From positions 62,001 to 126,000 of the forward strand of contig NZ_FPCG01000006.1 of NCBI RefSeq assembly GCF_900116905.1: a stretch of DNA of 64,000 bases. Direction: 5' to 3'. Shown piece by piece: positions 8,276 to 19,131 of the stretch. Under the pieces are notes generated by a model, which saw only the letters and a list, made by a program, of their open reading frames with translations, was not told the origin of the DNA and ran no database searches. Each line of letters opens with the position of its first letter. Position 1 is the stretch's first letter. This stretch comes from Micrococcus terreus (GTDB taxonomy: Bacteria; Actinomycetota; Actinomycetes; Actinomycetales; Micrococcaceae). Made by a program: the position numbers and the translations under genes.

Positions 8276-9850
8276 TCACCGCCCCAGCACGTGGCGCAGG
8301 GTCGACTCCAGATCCGGCGTGCGGAACAGATAGCCCGAGCCCTCCACCCGGGCGGCGCTGGCCCGCTGGGATGCCTCCACCATCAGTTCGGCACCTTCTG
8401 TGCCCAACAGAGCACGCGGGCCGAACCCGGGCACCGGGATCACCGAGGGACGGTGCAGCACCCGCCCGAGCACCCGCGCGAACTCCGAGGCCCGCACCGG
8501 CTCCGGTGCCACCGCGTTGACCGGCCCCTCCAGCTCCCCGTCCAGCACCGCATGCGCGAAGATCCCGGCCACATCGTCGATACCGATCCAGCTGATCCAC
8601 GGGTCACGTCCGCCGGCCACACCCAGCGGCCCACCCGCACCGGCCACGAACAGCGGGAGCATCTGCTGCAGCATCCCGCCGGCCGGGGACTGCACGATCC
8701 CGGTCCGCACCAGCACCGTCCGCACCCCAGCGGTCTGAGCGAGAGCCGTGGCGTCCTCCCAGTCCCGGCACACCTGTGCCAGGAAGTCCTCACCGGCCGG
8801 GGCGTCCTCCCCGAGCCACTGGTCGCCGTCCGAGGCGTGCGCCCCGTAGTACCCCACGGCCGAACCGTTCACCAGGGTCCGCTGCAGGCCGTCCGCCGCC
8901 AGGTCCGCGAGCGCCCGGGCCAGCAGGGCCGTCCCGTCCACGCGGGAGTCCAGGATCGCGCGCTTGCGCTCGGGCGTGTACCTCCCGCCGATGCTCTCCC
9001 CGGCCAGATTGACCACGACGTCGGCCCTCGCCAAAGCGTCCGCGTCCAGCGATCCGGTGGCCGGGTCCCAGGCGATCACGTCTTCGCGGTCCTCCGCACC
9101 CGCTCCGCCCGGCTCGCCGCGGACCAGACGCAGCACCGTATGCCCTCCGCCGGCCAGCAGCGCGCACAACTGCGTGCCGATCAGTCCGCTCGCACCCGCC
9201 ACGGCAACGGTCAGCGTCCTCCCGCCGGTGAGCGGTCCGGCATGCTCCGCATGGAACGCCAGGTCCCCCAGCAGCTGCCGCTCGCGGTAGGCGAAGATCC
9301 GCGCCAGTTCGACCTCGAACACCTTCTCCGGCACACGCCCCAGCTTCCCCAGTGGTCCGGGCAGTGCACCGGAGGCCTTCTCCAGCAGTCCCCCGCCGGG
9401 CAGCTCGTACTCGATCCGGTCCGTCATGCCCGTGGCCTCAGGCTGCACGTGTCCCGGAGTGCCCGCGCTGACGCCGGCGTCCTCGAACAGGTGCGTGTGG
9501 GTCCAGGCGGCCAGCGGCCCGGACTCCATCACGTCCTGAAACATCTCCCCCGGCACCAGCTCGGTATGCCGGGCACGCCACGGCAGCTCCGGGGCGGCCC
9601 AGTCCGGACGGCGGAACGGCAGCTGTCCGGCCAGGAACCCGGTGGCGGAACCGAGACCCAAGCCCAGGGAACCCGGCGCCCCGATCCCCAGCACGGCGGT
9701 GGACCCGGGCTCGATCCCGTCGGTGGGCTCCTGCCGCACGGACCCGCTGAACGGCGGGCTCAGCCGGACCAGCGCACCGGGCCGGGTGAACCAGTCGAAG
9801 ACCTCGGGGCGTGGGTATGGCAGATGGGTGTGACGCTCATAGACGGGCAT
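8276..9850 (-). CDS. TIGR01777 family NAD(P)-binding epimerase with N-terminal SRPBCC-like domain
   Basis: 524 residues from the ATG at 9850. Residues 1 to about 190 resemble a START/SRPBCC (polyketide cyclase-like) fold. Then comes an SDR39U1-type epimerase domain beginning VAVAGASGLIGTQL, with NLAGESIGG and a NGSAVGYYG segment, ending in a DUF1731-like tail. Substrate unknown; homologues are often called YfcH or cell-division-inhibitor-like. A longer in-frame start at 9955 exists but would translate the adjacent 61-bp repeat into protein, so it was rejected. The gene is isolated between two copies of that repeat. Confidence 0.82.
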   Translation of the reverse strand: MPVYERHTHLPYPRPEVFDWFTRPGALVRLSPPFSGSVRQEPTDGIEPGSTAVLGIGAPGSLGLGLGSATGFLAGQLPFRRPDWAAPELPWRARHTELVPGEMFQDVMESGPLAAWTHTHLFEDAGVSAGTPGHVQPEATGMTDRIEYELPGGGLLEKASGALPGPLGKLGRVPEKVFEVELARIFAYRERQLLGDLAFHAEHAGPLTGGRTLTVAVAGASGLIGTQLCALLAGGGHTVLRLVRGEPGGAGAEDREDVIAWDPATGSLDADALARADVVVNLAGESIGGRYTPERKRAILDSRVDGTALLARALADLAADGLQRTLVNGSAVGYYGAHASDGDQWLGEDAPAGEDFLAQVCRDWEDATALAQTAGVRTVLVRTGIVQSPAGGMLQQMLPLFVAGAGGPLGVAGGRDPWISWIGIDDVAGIFAHAVLDGELEGPVNAVAPEPVRASEFARVLGRVLHRPSVIPVPGFGPRALLGTEGAELMVEASQRASAARVEGSGYLFRTPDLESTLRHVLGR

Positions 9851-9899
9851 CTGCCCACTCTTGCACCCTGCCGCCCCGGCGAACAGGCCCCTCCCAAAG

Positions 9900-9960
9900 A
9901 TCATGTGAACGATGAATGCGGTCCCGCTCGGCGTGTCCCTGTCAGCGTCGTTCACGTGAT
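9900..9960. repeat. 61-bp palindromic element, type A, copy 2
   Basis: Starts ATCATGTGAACGA and ends TCGTTCACGTGAT. It is 61 bp long and differs from copy 1 (8173-8233) at 9 positions. It lies between the starts of the epimerase gene and the end of the fructosamine kinase gene, both on the minus strand, so it may act as terminator or spacer. Confidence 0.75.
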
Positions 9961-9971
9961 CAGCGGCTGAG

Positions 9972-10748
9972 TCAGCACTCGGCCAGCGCGAGGGTCCTGC
10001 GTGCGGCGGCGGTCAGCTCCACGCCGTAGGAGCGGCCATGCCCGGCGGCGTGGACGGCCAGCGGGTGCAGCTGGTGCGCCGGAATTCGCGCACTCCATCC
10101 CGACCGCAGCGGATGCACCTGCTGATACCCCTCCAGGATCGACTCCAGATGCGGTGCCCCGAACAGCGCCAGCATGGCCAGGTCCGTCTCCCGGTGTCCG
10201 CCGTGCGCCGCCGGGTCGATCAGCACCACCCCGTCCGCGCTCCACATCACGTTCCCGGCCCACAGGTCCCCATGGATCCGCGCCGGCGGCTCGCCGTCGT
10301 CCAGCGCGCCGGCCTCCAGCAGGGCACAGGCCTCACGCACGACGACGGCCTCCTCCTCGCGCAGGTTCCCCGCCGTCAGCGCCGGGTCCAGGAAGGGCAG
10401 CACCCGGTTCGGCGCGTAGAACGCGCCCCAGGTCGCGGCTGTGCCTGCGGGCATCTCCCGACTGCCGATGTAGAGGGGACCGGAGTGTCCGGTGGGCGGG
10501 GCACCGAAGGTGACGGAGCCGGCGTCGTGCGTGATCGCCAGAGCACGCCCGAAGGCCAGCGCCTGGTCCCGCGCGGGCCGAGCCTCGTGGATCCGCTCCA
10601 GCTCGATCCGGCCCGGAGCCACGTCCACCACGCGCACCGTGCGAGCGCCACCGGAGGACTCCGCCTCAGCCAGCCACCGCAGCCCGGCCGCCTCAGCCTC
10701 GAAGAACTGATCCGGTGCGTGCGCGCGCTCTTTGACGAAGGTGTCCAC
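9972..10748 (-). CDS. Fructosamine/ketosamine-3-kinase family protein
   Basis: 258 residues from a GTG at 10748. The kinase core is visible: HGDLWAGNVMW (catalytic loop) followed by VLIDPAAHGGHRETDLAML (metal-binding segment). The family phosphorylates protein-bound ketosamines or related ribulosamines and so removes glycation adducts. The GTG is preceded by TACCCT at 6 nt, consistent with leaderless expression. The longer ORF upstream is antisense to the methyltransferase gene and was rejected. Confidence 0.85.
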   Translation of the reverse strand: MDTFVKERAHAPDQFFEAEAAGLRWLAEAESSGGARTVRVVDVAPGRIELERIHEARPARDQALAFGRALAITHDAGSVTFGAPPTGHSGPLYIGSREMPAGTAATWGAFYAPNRVLPFLDPALTAGNLREEEAVVVREACALLEAGALDDGEPPARIHGDLWAGNVMWSADGVVLIDPAAHGGHRETDLAMLALFGAPHLESILEGYQQVHPLRSGWSARIPAHQLHPLAVHAAGHGRSYGVELTAAARRTLALAEC

Positions 10749-10754
10749 GCCCCG

Positions 10755-10760
10755 AGGGTA
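10755..10760 (-). promoter_or_regulatory. Putative -10 box TACCCT of a leaderless promoter (fructosamine kinase gene)
   Basis: On the minus strand TACCCT is followed by 6 nt and then the GTG start at 10748. There is no Shine-Dalgarno sequence. The gene is divergent from the alkyltransferase gene that starts at 10795. Confidence 0.48.
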
Positions 10761-10794
10761 TCCGGCAGCCGTCCGGCGGTGACACCATGGAGGG

Positions 10795-11418
10795 GTGACT
10801 GACACCGCCGCCTCTGCCCCTGTTGACGAGTTCCTGCCCGAGTTGCGCTGGACCACCGCACCCACCCCTGCTGGGCCGGTGGTGATCGTGTACTCCCCCG
10901 AGGATGAGACCGTGCGCGCCAGCGGTGTGGCCGTGCCCCAGGACGGGGAGCCGGAGGTGGCGGCGATCGGGCGACTGCTGCAGGACGTGATGGAGCGCCT
11001 GGAGGCCACCGACCCGCAGACCGCCGCACGGGAGATGAACCCCCTGCCGGTGGGTCACGGGACCGTGGCCCAGGCGCTGCAGGCCTACGCGGACGGGCAG
11101 GTGGACGCCCTGGCCGAGCTGAAGGTGAAGCAGCCCGGCACCGAGTTCCGCCAGCAGGTCTGGCAGGCCATGCGCCTGATCACACCCGGCGCCCCGGTCA
11201 CCTACGGTGAGCTGGCCCAGCTGGCCGAACGTCCTCAGGCCGTGCGGGCCGCGGGGTCCGCGTGCGCGGAGAACCTGTGCGCCGTCGTCGTGCCCTGCCA
11301 CCGCGTGGTCCGCTCCGGTGGATCAGCAAACTCGGCCCAGCGCACCGGGAACTACCTGTACGGTGCCGGCACCAAGACCGCCCTGCTGGAGTTCGAGGCC
11401 GCCCACGCCGGGAGCTGA
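10795..11418 (+). CDS. ogt: Methylated-DNA--protein-cysteine S-methyltransferase
   Basis: 207 residues, GTG start with GGAGG directly upstream. The active-site motif PCHRVVRSGG carries the alkyl-acceptor cysteine, and FRQQVWQAM plus VTYGELAQLA form the DNA-binding part. It repairs O6-alkylguanine by irreversible transfer of the alkyl group to the cysteine. There is no Ada-type N-terminal regulatory domain. It is divergent from the fructosamine kinase gene, with a 46-bp gap. Confidence 0.9.
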   Translation: MTDTAASAPVDEFLPELRWTTAPTPAGPVVIVYSPEDETVRASGVAVPQDGEPEVAAIGRLLQDVMERLEATDPQTAAREMNPLPVGHGTVAQALQAYADGQVDALAELKVKQPGTEFRQQVWQAMRLITPGAPVTYGELAQLAERPQAVRAAGSACAENLCAVVVPCHRVVRSGGSANSAQRTGNYLYGAGTKTALLEFEAAHAGS

Positions 11419-11513
11419 TCAGCATTCCTCCACAGGAGACCTGAAAGCTTTGGGGATCCACACCTTCGATGACAGGTCCGTCGACACGTTCGAACACTGC
11501 ATACGGTGACCAG

Positions 11514-11750
11514 ATGGATGTCTACGCCGTGGGTGACTGGATCTGGGTGTCGCTGGAGAACCTGTCCTCAGTGGCGCCACTGGGTATGTTCCTGGCGGTC
11601 GTCGTTGCCTATTCCTCGTATCGAGGAACCATTCGTCAGAAGACGACTGCCGACAATCGCAGTGCGTGGTGGAATCGGGTCCAGTGGGCTATGGACGCGG
11701 CAATGGACGACGACGACCAACGCCGAGGACGACGTGATGACAGAGGCTGA
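11514..11750 (+). CDS. Small membrane-anchored protein of unknown function, possibly truncated
   Basis: 78 residues. A short N-terminal segment is followed by one hydrophobic helix (VAPLGMFLAVVVAYSS), then a charged region with the block NRSAWWNRVQWAMDAAM. That aromatic block recalls small actinobacterial membrane proteins that usually continue further. Here the frame ends in an arginine-rich tail after a GAC-GAC-GAC-GAC run, while the +1 frame over the same bases stays open to 11793 with an acidic tail. A frameshift at the GAC repeat is therefore possible. No recognised family. Confidence 0.55.
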   Translation: MDVYAVGDWIWVSLENLSSVAPLGMFLAVVVAYSSYRGTIRQKTTADNRSAWWNRVQWAMDAAMDDDDQRRGRRDDRG

Positions 11751-11789
11751 ACCGCTCAGCGACAATGGATCAGACGAAGGAGGCCTCTC

Positions 11790-11969
11790 ATGACAGATCA
11801 GCAGAGCCGAGCCACAGGAACCGGACAGCGCGCCGGAGCCGGTCGGTACGAGGTCCGCCTCCCGTCACACGGCGGGAAGATCGTCTACGCCCGCACCCTG
11901 AACGAGAAACGCGTCTTGGAGACCGCGGAGCGGATCATGGCCAAAGCGGAACAGAAGCTCAGGAGCTGA
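11790..11969 (+). CDS. Small basic protein, hypothetical (59 aa)
   Basis: Starts with ATG at 11790 behind an excellent AAGGAGG site 6 nt away. It encodes 59 residues with a central YEVRLPSHGGKIVYARTL and a helical, lysine-rich end. The start overlaps the stop of an acidic frame extending from the preceding small gene (ATGA), which suggests translational coupling. No family recognised. Codon use and the strong ribosome site argue that it is real. It ends 11 nt from the convergent P-type ATPase gene. Confidence 0.62.
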   Translation: MTDQQSRATGTGQRAGAGRYEVRLPSHGGKIVYARTLNEKRVLETAERIMAKAEQKLRS

Positions 11970-11980
11970 TCAGCCCCGTC

Positions 11981-13909
11981 TCACGTACCTGCCGCCTCCC
12001 GGATCGACTCCAGCTCGGGATCGGCCAGGGAGCTGAAGTCCTTCAGCTCGCCGCGTCCGGCGCGCATGGCCCGCAGGGCGTTGAGGATCGCGACGACGTC
12101 CACCACCTCCTGGAACAGGGCCCCGACGATAGCGGGGATCACTCCGAAGGCGGCCACGCCCATCAGCACCAGGGACAGCGCGATGCCCACCCAGATGGAC
12201 TGCTTGGCCACGGCCAGGGTGCGCTGACCCACCGAGACCGCCACCGCCGCACGGGAGATGTCGTCCGTCAGGATCACCACGTCCGCAGACTCGGAGGCGG
12301 CCGTAGAGCCCCGGGCGCCCATGGCCACGCCCACATCCGCCACGGCCAGGACCGGGACGTCGTTGACGCCGTCGCCCACCATCATCACCGGGCGGGGCTG
12401 GACCTCGCCCACCAGGCGCACCTTGTCCTGGGGCAACAGCTCGGCCTCCACCTGGGTGATGCCGGCCTGGGCGGCGATGTGCCGAGCAGTGGTCTGCGCA
12501 TCGCCGGTGAGCATCAGGGTGCGGTGCACGCCGAGCCGGTCCAGCTCCCGCAACGTGGCCGAGGCATTGCCCCGCAGCCGGTCCGAGAGGATCAGCGTGC
12601 CGGCGAAGACCCCGTCCACGCCCACGTACACCGCAGACTCTCCGGGCTGCAGCTCCGCCTGAGTCAGCTCCGTGGTGTGCGCGCGGACATAGGCGTGTTT
12701 GCCCACGATCACCGTGCGGCCTTCGAGCGTGGCGATGACGCCGTTCGTGGCCTCCTCACGGGCGTCGTCCGAGGTGGCCAGCACCAGGCCTCGAGCCTCA
12801 GCGCCGGTGCGGATGGAGTCCGCCAACACGTGCACGGAATACTGCTCCGCAGAGGCGGCCAGCCGCAGCAGCTCGTCCTCGCCCAACCCCGCGGCGGGAT
12901 CGGGACGGACGGCGAGCAGTTCCGGCCGGCCGTACGTCAGGGTGCCGGTCTTGTCGAACGCGGCGGTCTGCACGGAGCCCAGCGTCTCGATGATCCCGCC
13001 GGACTTCACGATCACACCGTTCTTGGCAGCCCGGGACATCCCGCCCATGAACGCCACCGGTGCGGCGATCAGCAGCGGACACGGGGTGGCCACCACGAGC
13101 ACCTCTGCGAAGCGGACCGGGTCACCGGAGAACCACCAGGCCAGCCCGCCGATCAGGTAGGCCACCAGGGTGAACGGGACAGCGTAGCGGTCAGCGAGCC
13201 GGACCATGGGTGCCTGAGACTCTGCGGCGTCCTTCACCAGGGCCAGGATGCGCGCGTACTGCGAGTGTTCGGCCGTGGCCGTGGCGATCACGGTCACCGC
13301 CTGCTGGCCGTTCAGCGAGCCCGAGAGCACCGCATCACCGCTGGACCGGGTCACCGGCAGGGACTCCCCGGTCAAGGACGACTCATCGAAGTCCGCGGCC
13401 ACATCCAGGCCGTCGGCACCTGCCGCCAGGGTGCCGTCCACGGGGACCACCTCGGCCGGGCGCACCAGCAGACGGTCACCGGGCTGGACCTGCTCCAGCG
13501 GCACATCCTGGACCGAACCGTTGGCCTGCAGCAGATGGGCCACCCGCGGGGCCCGCTCCAGCAGGGCGGACAGATCTTTCTTCGCCCGCCGAGCGGCATA
13601 GTCCTCCAGCGCTTCACCGCCGGTGAGCATCAGGCAGACCACCAGGGCGGCCAGGTATTCGCCCACGACGACGGTGGAGACGATCGCGGTCACGGCCAGG
13701 ATGTCGATGCCCCAGTGCCCTCGCATCAGGTCCCGGACCATGCCCACCGAGGTCCACGCGGCGGTGCCCAGGGCGAAGACCGAGGCAATGAGCTGGGCCA
13801 GCTGCTGCTGGCCGGACAGTTCCAGCAGGATCACCACGATCAGGGCTCCCAGGGTGGCCAGCACCCACGGGTAGCTGCGCAGGGCACCGGTGATTCGCTG
13901 GACTGCCAT
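11981..13909 (-). CDS. Heavy-metal translocating P1B-type ATPase with TPC transmembrane motif
   Basis: 642 residues. It shows the phosphorylation site DKTGTL, the actuator motif TGESLP, and MVGDGVNDVP near the C-terminus. The ion-path motif in the sixth-helix region is TPCPL rather than CPC or SPC. TPC-type pumps (P1B-5) have been linked to nickel/iron export in rhizobia, so a transition-metal efflux role is plausible but the metal is not determined. There is no N-terminal metal-binding CxxC domain; the protein begins almost at the first membrane helix. GAGGAGG sits 7 nt before the ATG at 13909. It is divergent from hsp20. Confidence 0.88.
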   Translation of the reverse strand: MAVQRITGALRSYPWVLATLGALIVVILLELSGQQQLAQLIASVFALGTAAWTSVGMVRDLMRGHWGIDILAVTAIVSTVVVGEYLAALVVCLMLTGGEALEDYAARRAKKDLSALLERAPRVAHLLQANGSVQDVPLEQVQPGDRLLVRPAEVVPVDGTLAAGADGLDVAADFDESSLTGESLPVTRSSGDAVLSGSLNGQQAVTVIATATAEHSQYARILALVKDAAESQAPMVRLADRYAVPFTLVAYLIGGLAWWFSGDPVRFAEVLVVATPCPLLIAAPVAFMGGMSRAAKNGVIVKSGGIIETLGSVQTAAFDKTGTLTYGRPELLAVRPDPAAGLGEDELLRLAASAEQYSVHVLADSIRTGAEARGLVLATSDDAREEATNGVIATLEGRTVIVGKHAYVRAHTTELTQAELQPGESAVYVGVDGVFAGTLILSDRLRGNASATLRELDRLGVHRTLMLTGDAQTTARHIAAQAGITQVEAELLPQDKVRLVGEVQPRPVMMVGDGVNDVPVLAVADVGVAMGARGSTAASESADVVILTDDISRAAVAVSVGQRTLAVAKQSIWVGIALSLVLMGVAAFGVIPAIVGALFQEVVDVVAILNALRAMRAGRGELKDFSSLADPELESIREAAGT

Positions 13910-14122
13910 GACGACCTCCTCGTCTCCCACGTCATCGTCGACACGTTGATTCTGGCCCGGAATGCCGGGGAACTCCACGAAGGTGAGGCAATCCTGAGCG
14001 GCGAGGGGCCGTCGTCGGGCCCTTGTGGTGAGGGGGTGGAACAGGACAGGCTGGACCGGGGCCGTCGGCTCCCTCTCGTCCGCTGACTCCTCGAACCTGG
14101 GAGTCAGCTGGGAGAATCCAAG

Positions 14123-14141
14123 TTGAGTGAATAAGACTCAA
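14123..14141. promoter_or_regulatory. HAIR-type operator (HspR binding site) at the hsp20 promoter
   Basis: TTGAGT, 7 nt, ACTCAA is the core of the HAIR consensus (CTTGAGT-N7-ACTCAAG) bound by the heat-shock repressor HspR in actinobacteria. The first TTGAGT may also serve as a -35 box for a TACGGT -10 at 14147-14152. It lies 79 nt before the hsp20 ATG, so binding would block transcription. Confidence 0.75.
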
Positions 14142-14219
14142 CTCTGTACGGTTGAACCAGATGAGCGGCTCGGACCACCGGGGCGCGACCACCCTTCATC
14201 AACACCTCAGGAGGACCTC

Positions 14220-14723
14220 ATGGCCACCCGAATCGATCCCTTCCGCGAGCTCGACCGCATGGCCAGCCAGCTGCTGTCTGGCCGCGGGCTGCGCCAGATG
14301 CCGATGGACCTGTACAAGGACGGCGAGAAGTACGTGGTGGAGGCAGATCTGCCCGGCGTCGACCCGTCCTCGGTGGACATCGACGTGGACGGCCAGCTGC
14401 TGACCATCCGCGCCGAGCGCAAGGCCTCCACTGAGCGTGAGGGCACCCAGTGGATCACCCGCGAGCGCGAGACCGGCTCCTACGTCCGTCAGCTGAACCT
14501 GGGTCAGGACGTGGACCTGGAGAGCATCAGCGCCGACTACAACGCCGGCGTGCTGAAGGTGACCATCCCGGTCTCCCCCAAGTCCCAGCCGCGCAAGATC
14601 AAGGTCAACGTGGGCGGAGGCACCGAAACCATCCAGGCCCAGTCCTCCACCGGCGCCGGCTCCCCCGGCCTGTCCTCCGAGGACCGCGGCCACACCGCAC
14701 CCCAGGTGGACCCGAACCACTGA
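14220..14723 (+). CDS. Hsp20/alpha-crystallin small heat-shock protein
   Basis: 167 residues. The alpha-crystallin domain spans about residues 28-135 (YVVEADLPGVDPSSVDID, later AGVLKVTIPV, followed by the basic PRKIKV). It is an ATP-independent holdase that keeps unfolding proteins soluble. AGGAGG is 6 nt upstream of the ATG. The HAIR operator upstream indicates repression by HspR under normal conditions and induction by heat. The C-terminal tail of about 30 residues is hydrophilic and low-complexity. Confidence 0.92.
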   Translation: MATRIDPFRELDRMASQLLSGRGLRQMPMDLYKDGEKYVVEADLPGVDPSSVDIDVDGQLLTIRAERKASTEREGTQWITRERETGSYVRQLNLGQDVDLESISADYNAGVLKVTIPVSPKSQPRKIKVNVGGGTETIQAQSSTGAGSPGLSSEDRGHTAPQVDPNH

Positions 14724-14737
14724 TCTGACTGATCTGA

Positions 14738-14755
14738 TCCGGGTCTGATCCCGGA
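14738..14755 (+). terminator. Short hairpin after hsp20
   Basis: TCCGGG and CCCGGA pair around a TCTGAT loop, 15 nt after the hsp20 stop. It is short but GC-rich and is followed immediately by the larger palindrome at 14761-14830, so the two may work together. Confidence 0.4.
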
Positions 14756-14760
14756 CATGA

Positions 14761-14830
14761 AACTGGAGGTCAGTTATCCGCGGCAAACCCTCGTTTCCGA
14801 GGGAATGCGGCGGATGACTGACCTCCAGTT
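14761..14830. repeat. 70-bp nested palindrome between convergent hsp20 and icd
   Basis: Outer arms of 20 bp with one mismatch (AACTGGAGGTCAGTTATCCG against CGGATGACTGACCTCCAGTT) enclose an inner CCCTCG/CGAGGG hairpin. It sits between two converging genes and so is probably a bidirectional terminator. The CTGGAGGTC core also occurs in the 61-bp type B elements near 19.1 and 20.5 kb. Confidence 0.65.
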
Positions 14831-14857
14831 GCGTTGAGCGCGGGAGACGCGGTGGGA

Positions 14858-17720
<2,863 letters not shown>

Positions 17721-17862
17721 CGGTCCCGCTCCCTCTCGCGCCGTCGTCGTGCCGCCCATCCTAGAGGTGACGAGGCGTGGACGGGTCCAGCGCGCGGTGG
17801 GATGCTGTCAGCACGGCTTGGGCCGCGCGGGAGGAGTGGACCGAGCGCTGCGGAGGTGCCCG

Positions 17863-18684
17863 GTGGACTCGTCCCGACTGCTGATGGATGTGGCCGAGCA
17901 CGTCCTGCAGGTGAGCACTGCGGAGACCGCCCTGACCGAGCTCAGCCGCGGGCTGATGGAACGGACCGGGGCCGACCGCGCGGCCCGGGTCCAAGTGCAG
18001 CCCGACGGCCGAGTCTCCTGGTTCCTGAACGGGACATCCGTGCCAGCGGAGCTGCCCTCGCTTCCCCCGCCCGAGGAGCTGGCACAGCACCCCCTGCACC
18101 GCTTCCATCTGGGACCGGGCGGAGGGGCTCCGGCGCTGCTGACCGAGGTGATCCGGTCCGGGTTCGCCGTGCCGGTGCGGACCCGCCGGATCATCGACCA
18201 GCTGGGGCTGAGCATCCACCAGCTCTCCATACCGGTGGAGCACCCCTGCCCCGAGACGGGGTACCAGGGCTGGGTCATGGTGGGTGCGGACGGTCTGGCG
18301 CCGGACGCACCGCTGGTGGCCAGGGAGGCACAGGGACTGCTGTGTGGACTGGACCGGCACATCCGGCTGCTGCAGGTGCTGCCACCCGGCCCGCCCACCG
18401 GTCAGATGCAGATCAGGCTGACCCCGCGGGAGAGGGCCGTGCTCCTGCTGCTGGCCACCGGGCTCACCGCCCAGGGCATCGCGGTGCGCCTGACCATCTC
18501 CCCCCGGACGGTCCACAAGCACCAGGAGCACCTCTACCGCAGACTCGGCGCGGTGGACCGTCTCTCGGCCGTGCTCCGGGCGCAGGAGACAGGACTGCTC
18601 CCAGCGCCCGTGGGGACTGACGTAGACGGGGTGCTGCTCACCCGCTCACACACTCCTGCAGATGACCCATCAGTGAGACGGTGA
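17863..18684 (+). CDS. LuxR-type HTH transcriptional regulator with unknown N-terminal domain
   Basis: 273 residues from GTG with GGAGG 6 nt upstream. The C-terminal LuxR/GerE helix-turn-helix is clear (LTPRERAVLLLLATGLTAQ, then ISPRTVHKHQEHLYRRLGA) at about residues 187-250. The first 180 residues are not a receiver domain, since there is no Asp phosphoacceptor pattern; they may be GAF-like. It is an orphan regulator with no sensor kinase nearby. Its end overlaps the convergent gene at 18638 by 47 nt. Confidence 0.8.
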   Translation: MDSSRLLMDVAEHVLQVSTAETALTELSRGLMERTGADRAARVQVQPDGRVSWFLNGTSVPAELPSLPPPEELAQHPLHRFHLGPGGGAPALLTEVIRSGFAVPVRTRRIIDQLGLSIHQLSIPVEHPCPETGYQGWVMVGADGLAPDAPLVAREAQGLLCGLDRHIRLLQVLPPGPPTGQMQIRLTPRERAVLLLLATGLTAQGIAVRLTISPRTVHKHQEHLYRRLGAVDRLSAVLRAQETGLLPAPVGTDVDGVLLTRSHTPADDPSVRR

Positions 18685-19042
18685 GGTCCTGGAAGTCGGC
18701 TTCGGTGAGATAGCTGAACGGCTGGGGCTCCTGGCCCTTCTGGTAGGCACCGCTGCCGACGGTGGTCTTGATGTGGATCAGCGGCTCCTGGGGCATGCCG
18801 CGCGAGGTCCTGAAGTCCTCCACGGCCTCATCGGCCACCCAGGCGCAGGCCTGCTGGTGCTCCGGTGGGCTCAGGAACTGGGCGCCCATGTCACTGAGCG
18901 GCATCCACGGGGTGCCGCCCTTGTGGTGCTGGGCGTGCGCGGCGGCTGACCAGTCGTCCTTGTAGCAGTGGTGCGCGGAGGCGGCGGTGGCGCTGGCCAG
19001 CAGAGCGACGGCGGCCAGGCCGGTATACGCCGTGGTGCGTAC
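18638..19042 (-). pseudogene. Small secreted protein with lost or frame-shifted start
   Basis: The frame ending at 18638 continues upstream of its only ATG (18904) into what looks like a signal peptide (LAAVALLASATAASA) followed by HHCYKDDW. No ATG, GTG or TTG lies in frame before that hydrophobic stretch. A GTG behind AGAGG at 19048-19050 is in another frame. So the gene either has a 1-2 base shift after its start or is decayed. A 61-bp palindrome begins only 8 nt from that GTG. If translated from 18904 the product would be an 88-residue cytosolic fragment. The mature part has three or four Cys and no known family. Confidence 0.5.
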
Positions 19043-19057
19043 GGCCTCACACCTCTG

Positions 19058-19118
19058 ATCACGTGCACGCTGGAGGTCGCGACTCGCCGAGGAGAGCGAC
19101 CTCCAGCGTGCACGTGTT
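19058..19118. repeat. 61-bp palindromic element, type B, copy 1
   Basis: Begins ATCACGTGCACG and ends CACGTGTT. It has a perfect 21-bp stem (core GCACGCTGGAGGTCGC and its complement) around a 15-nt loop GACTCGCCGAGGAGA. It is almost identical to 20500-20560. Together the two copies bracket mgtE. Length and end sequence match the type A elements at 8.2 and 9.9 kb. Confidence 0.8.
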
Positions 19119-19131
19119 GGAGTGTGGGGGA

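Noticed and set aside
11765-14086. 773-codon open frame on the plus strand
   Set aside because: It lies antisense to the P-type ATPase gene, has biased His/Gly/Gln-rich composition and no domain; it is a GC-driven shadow frame.
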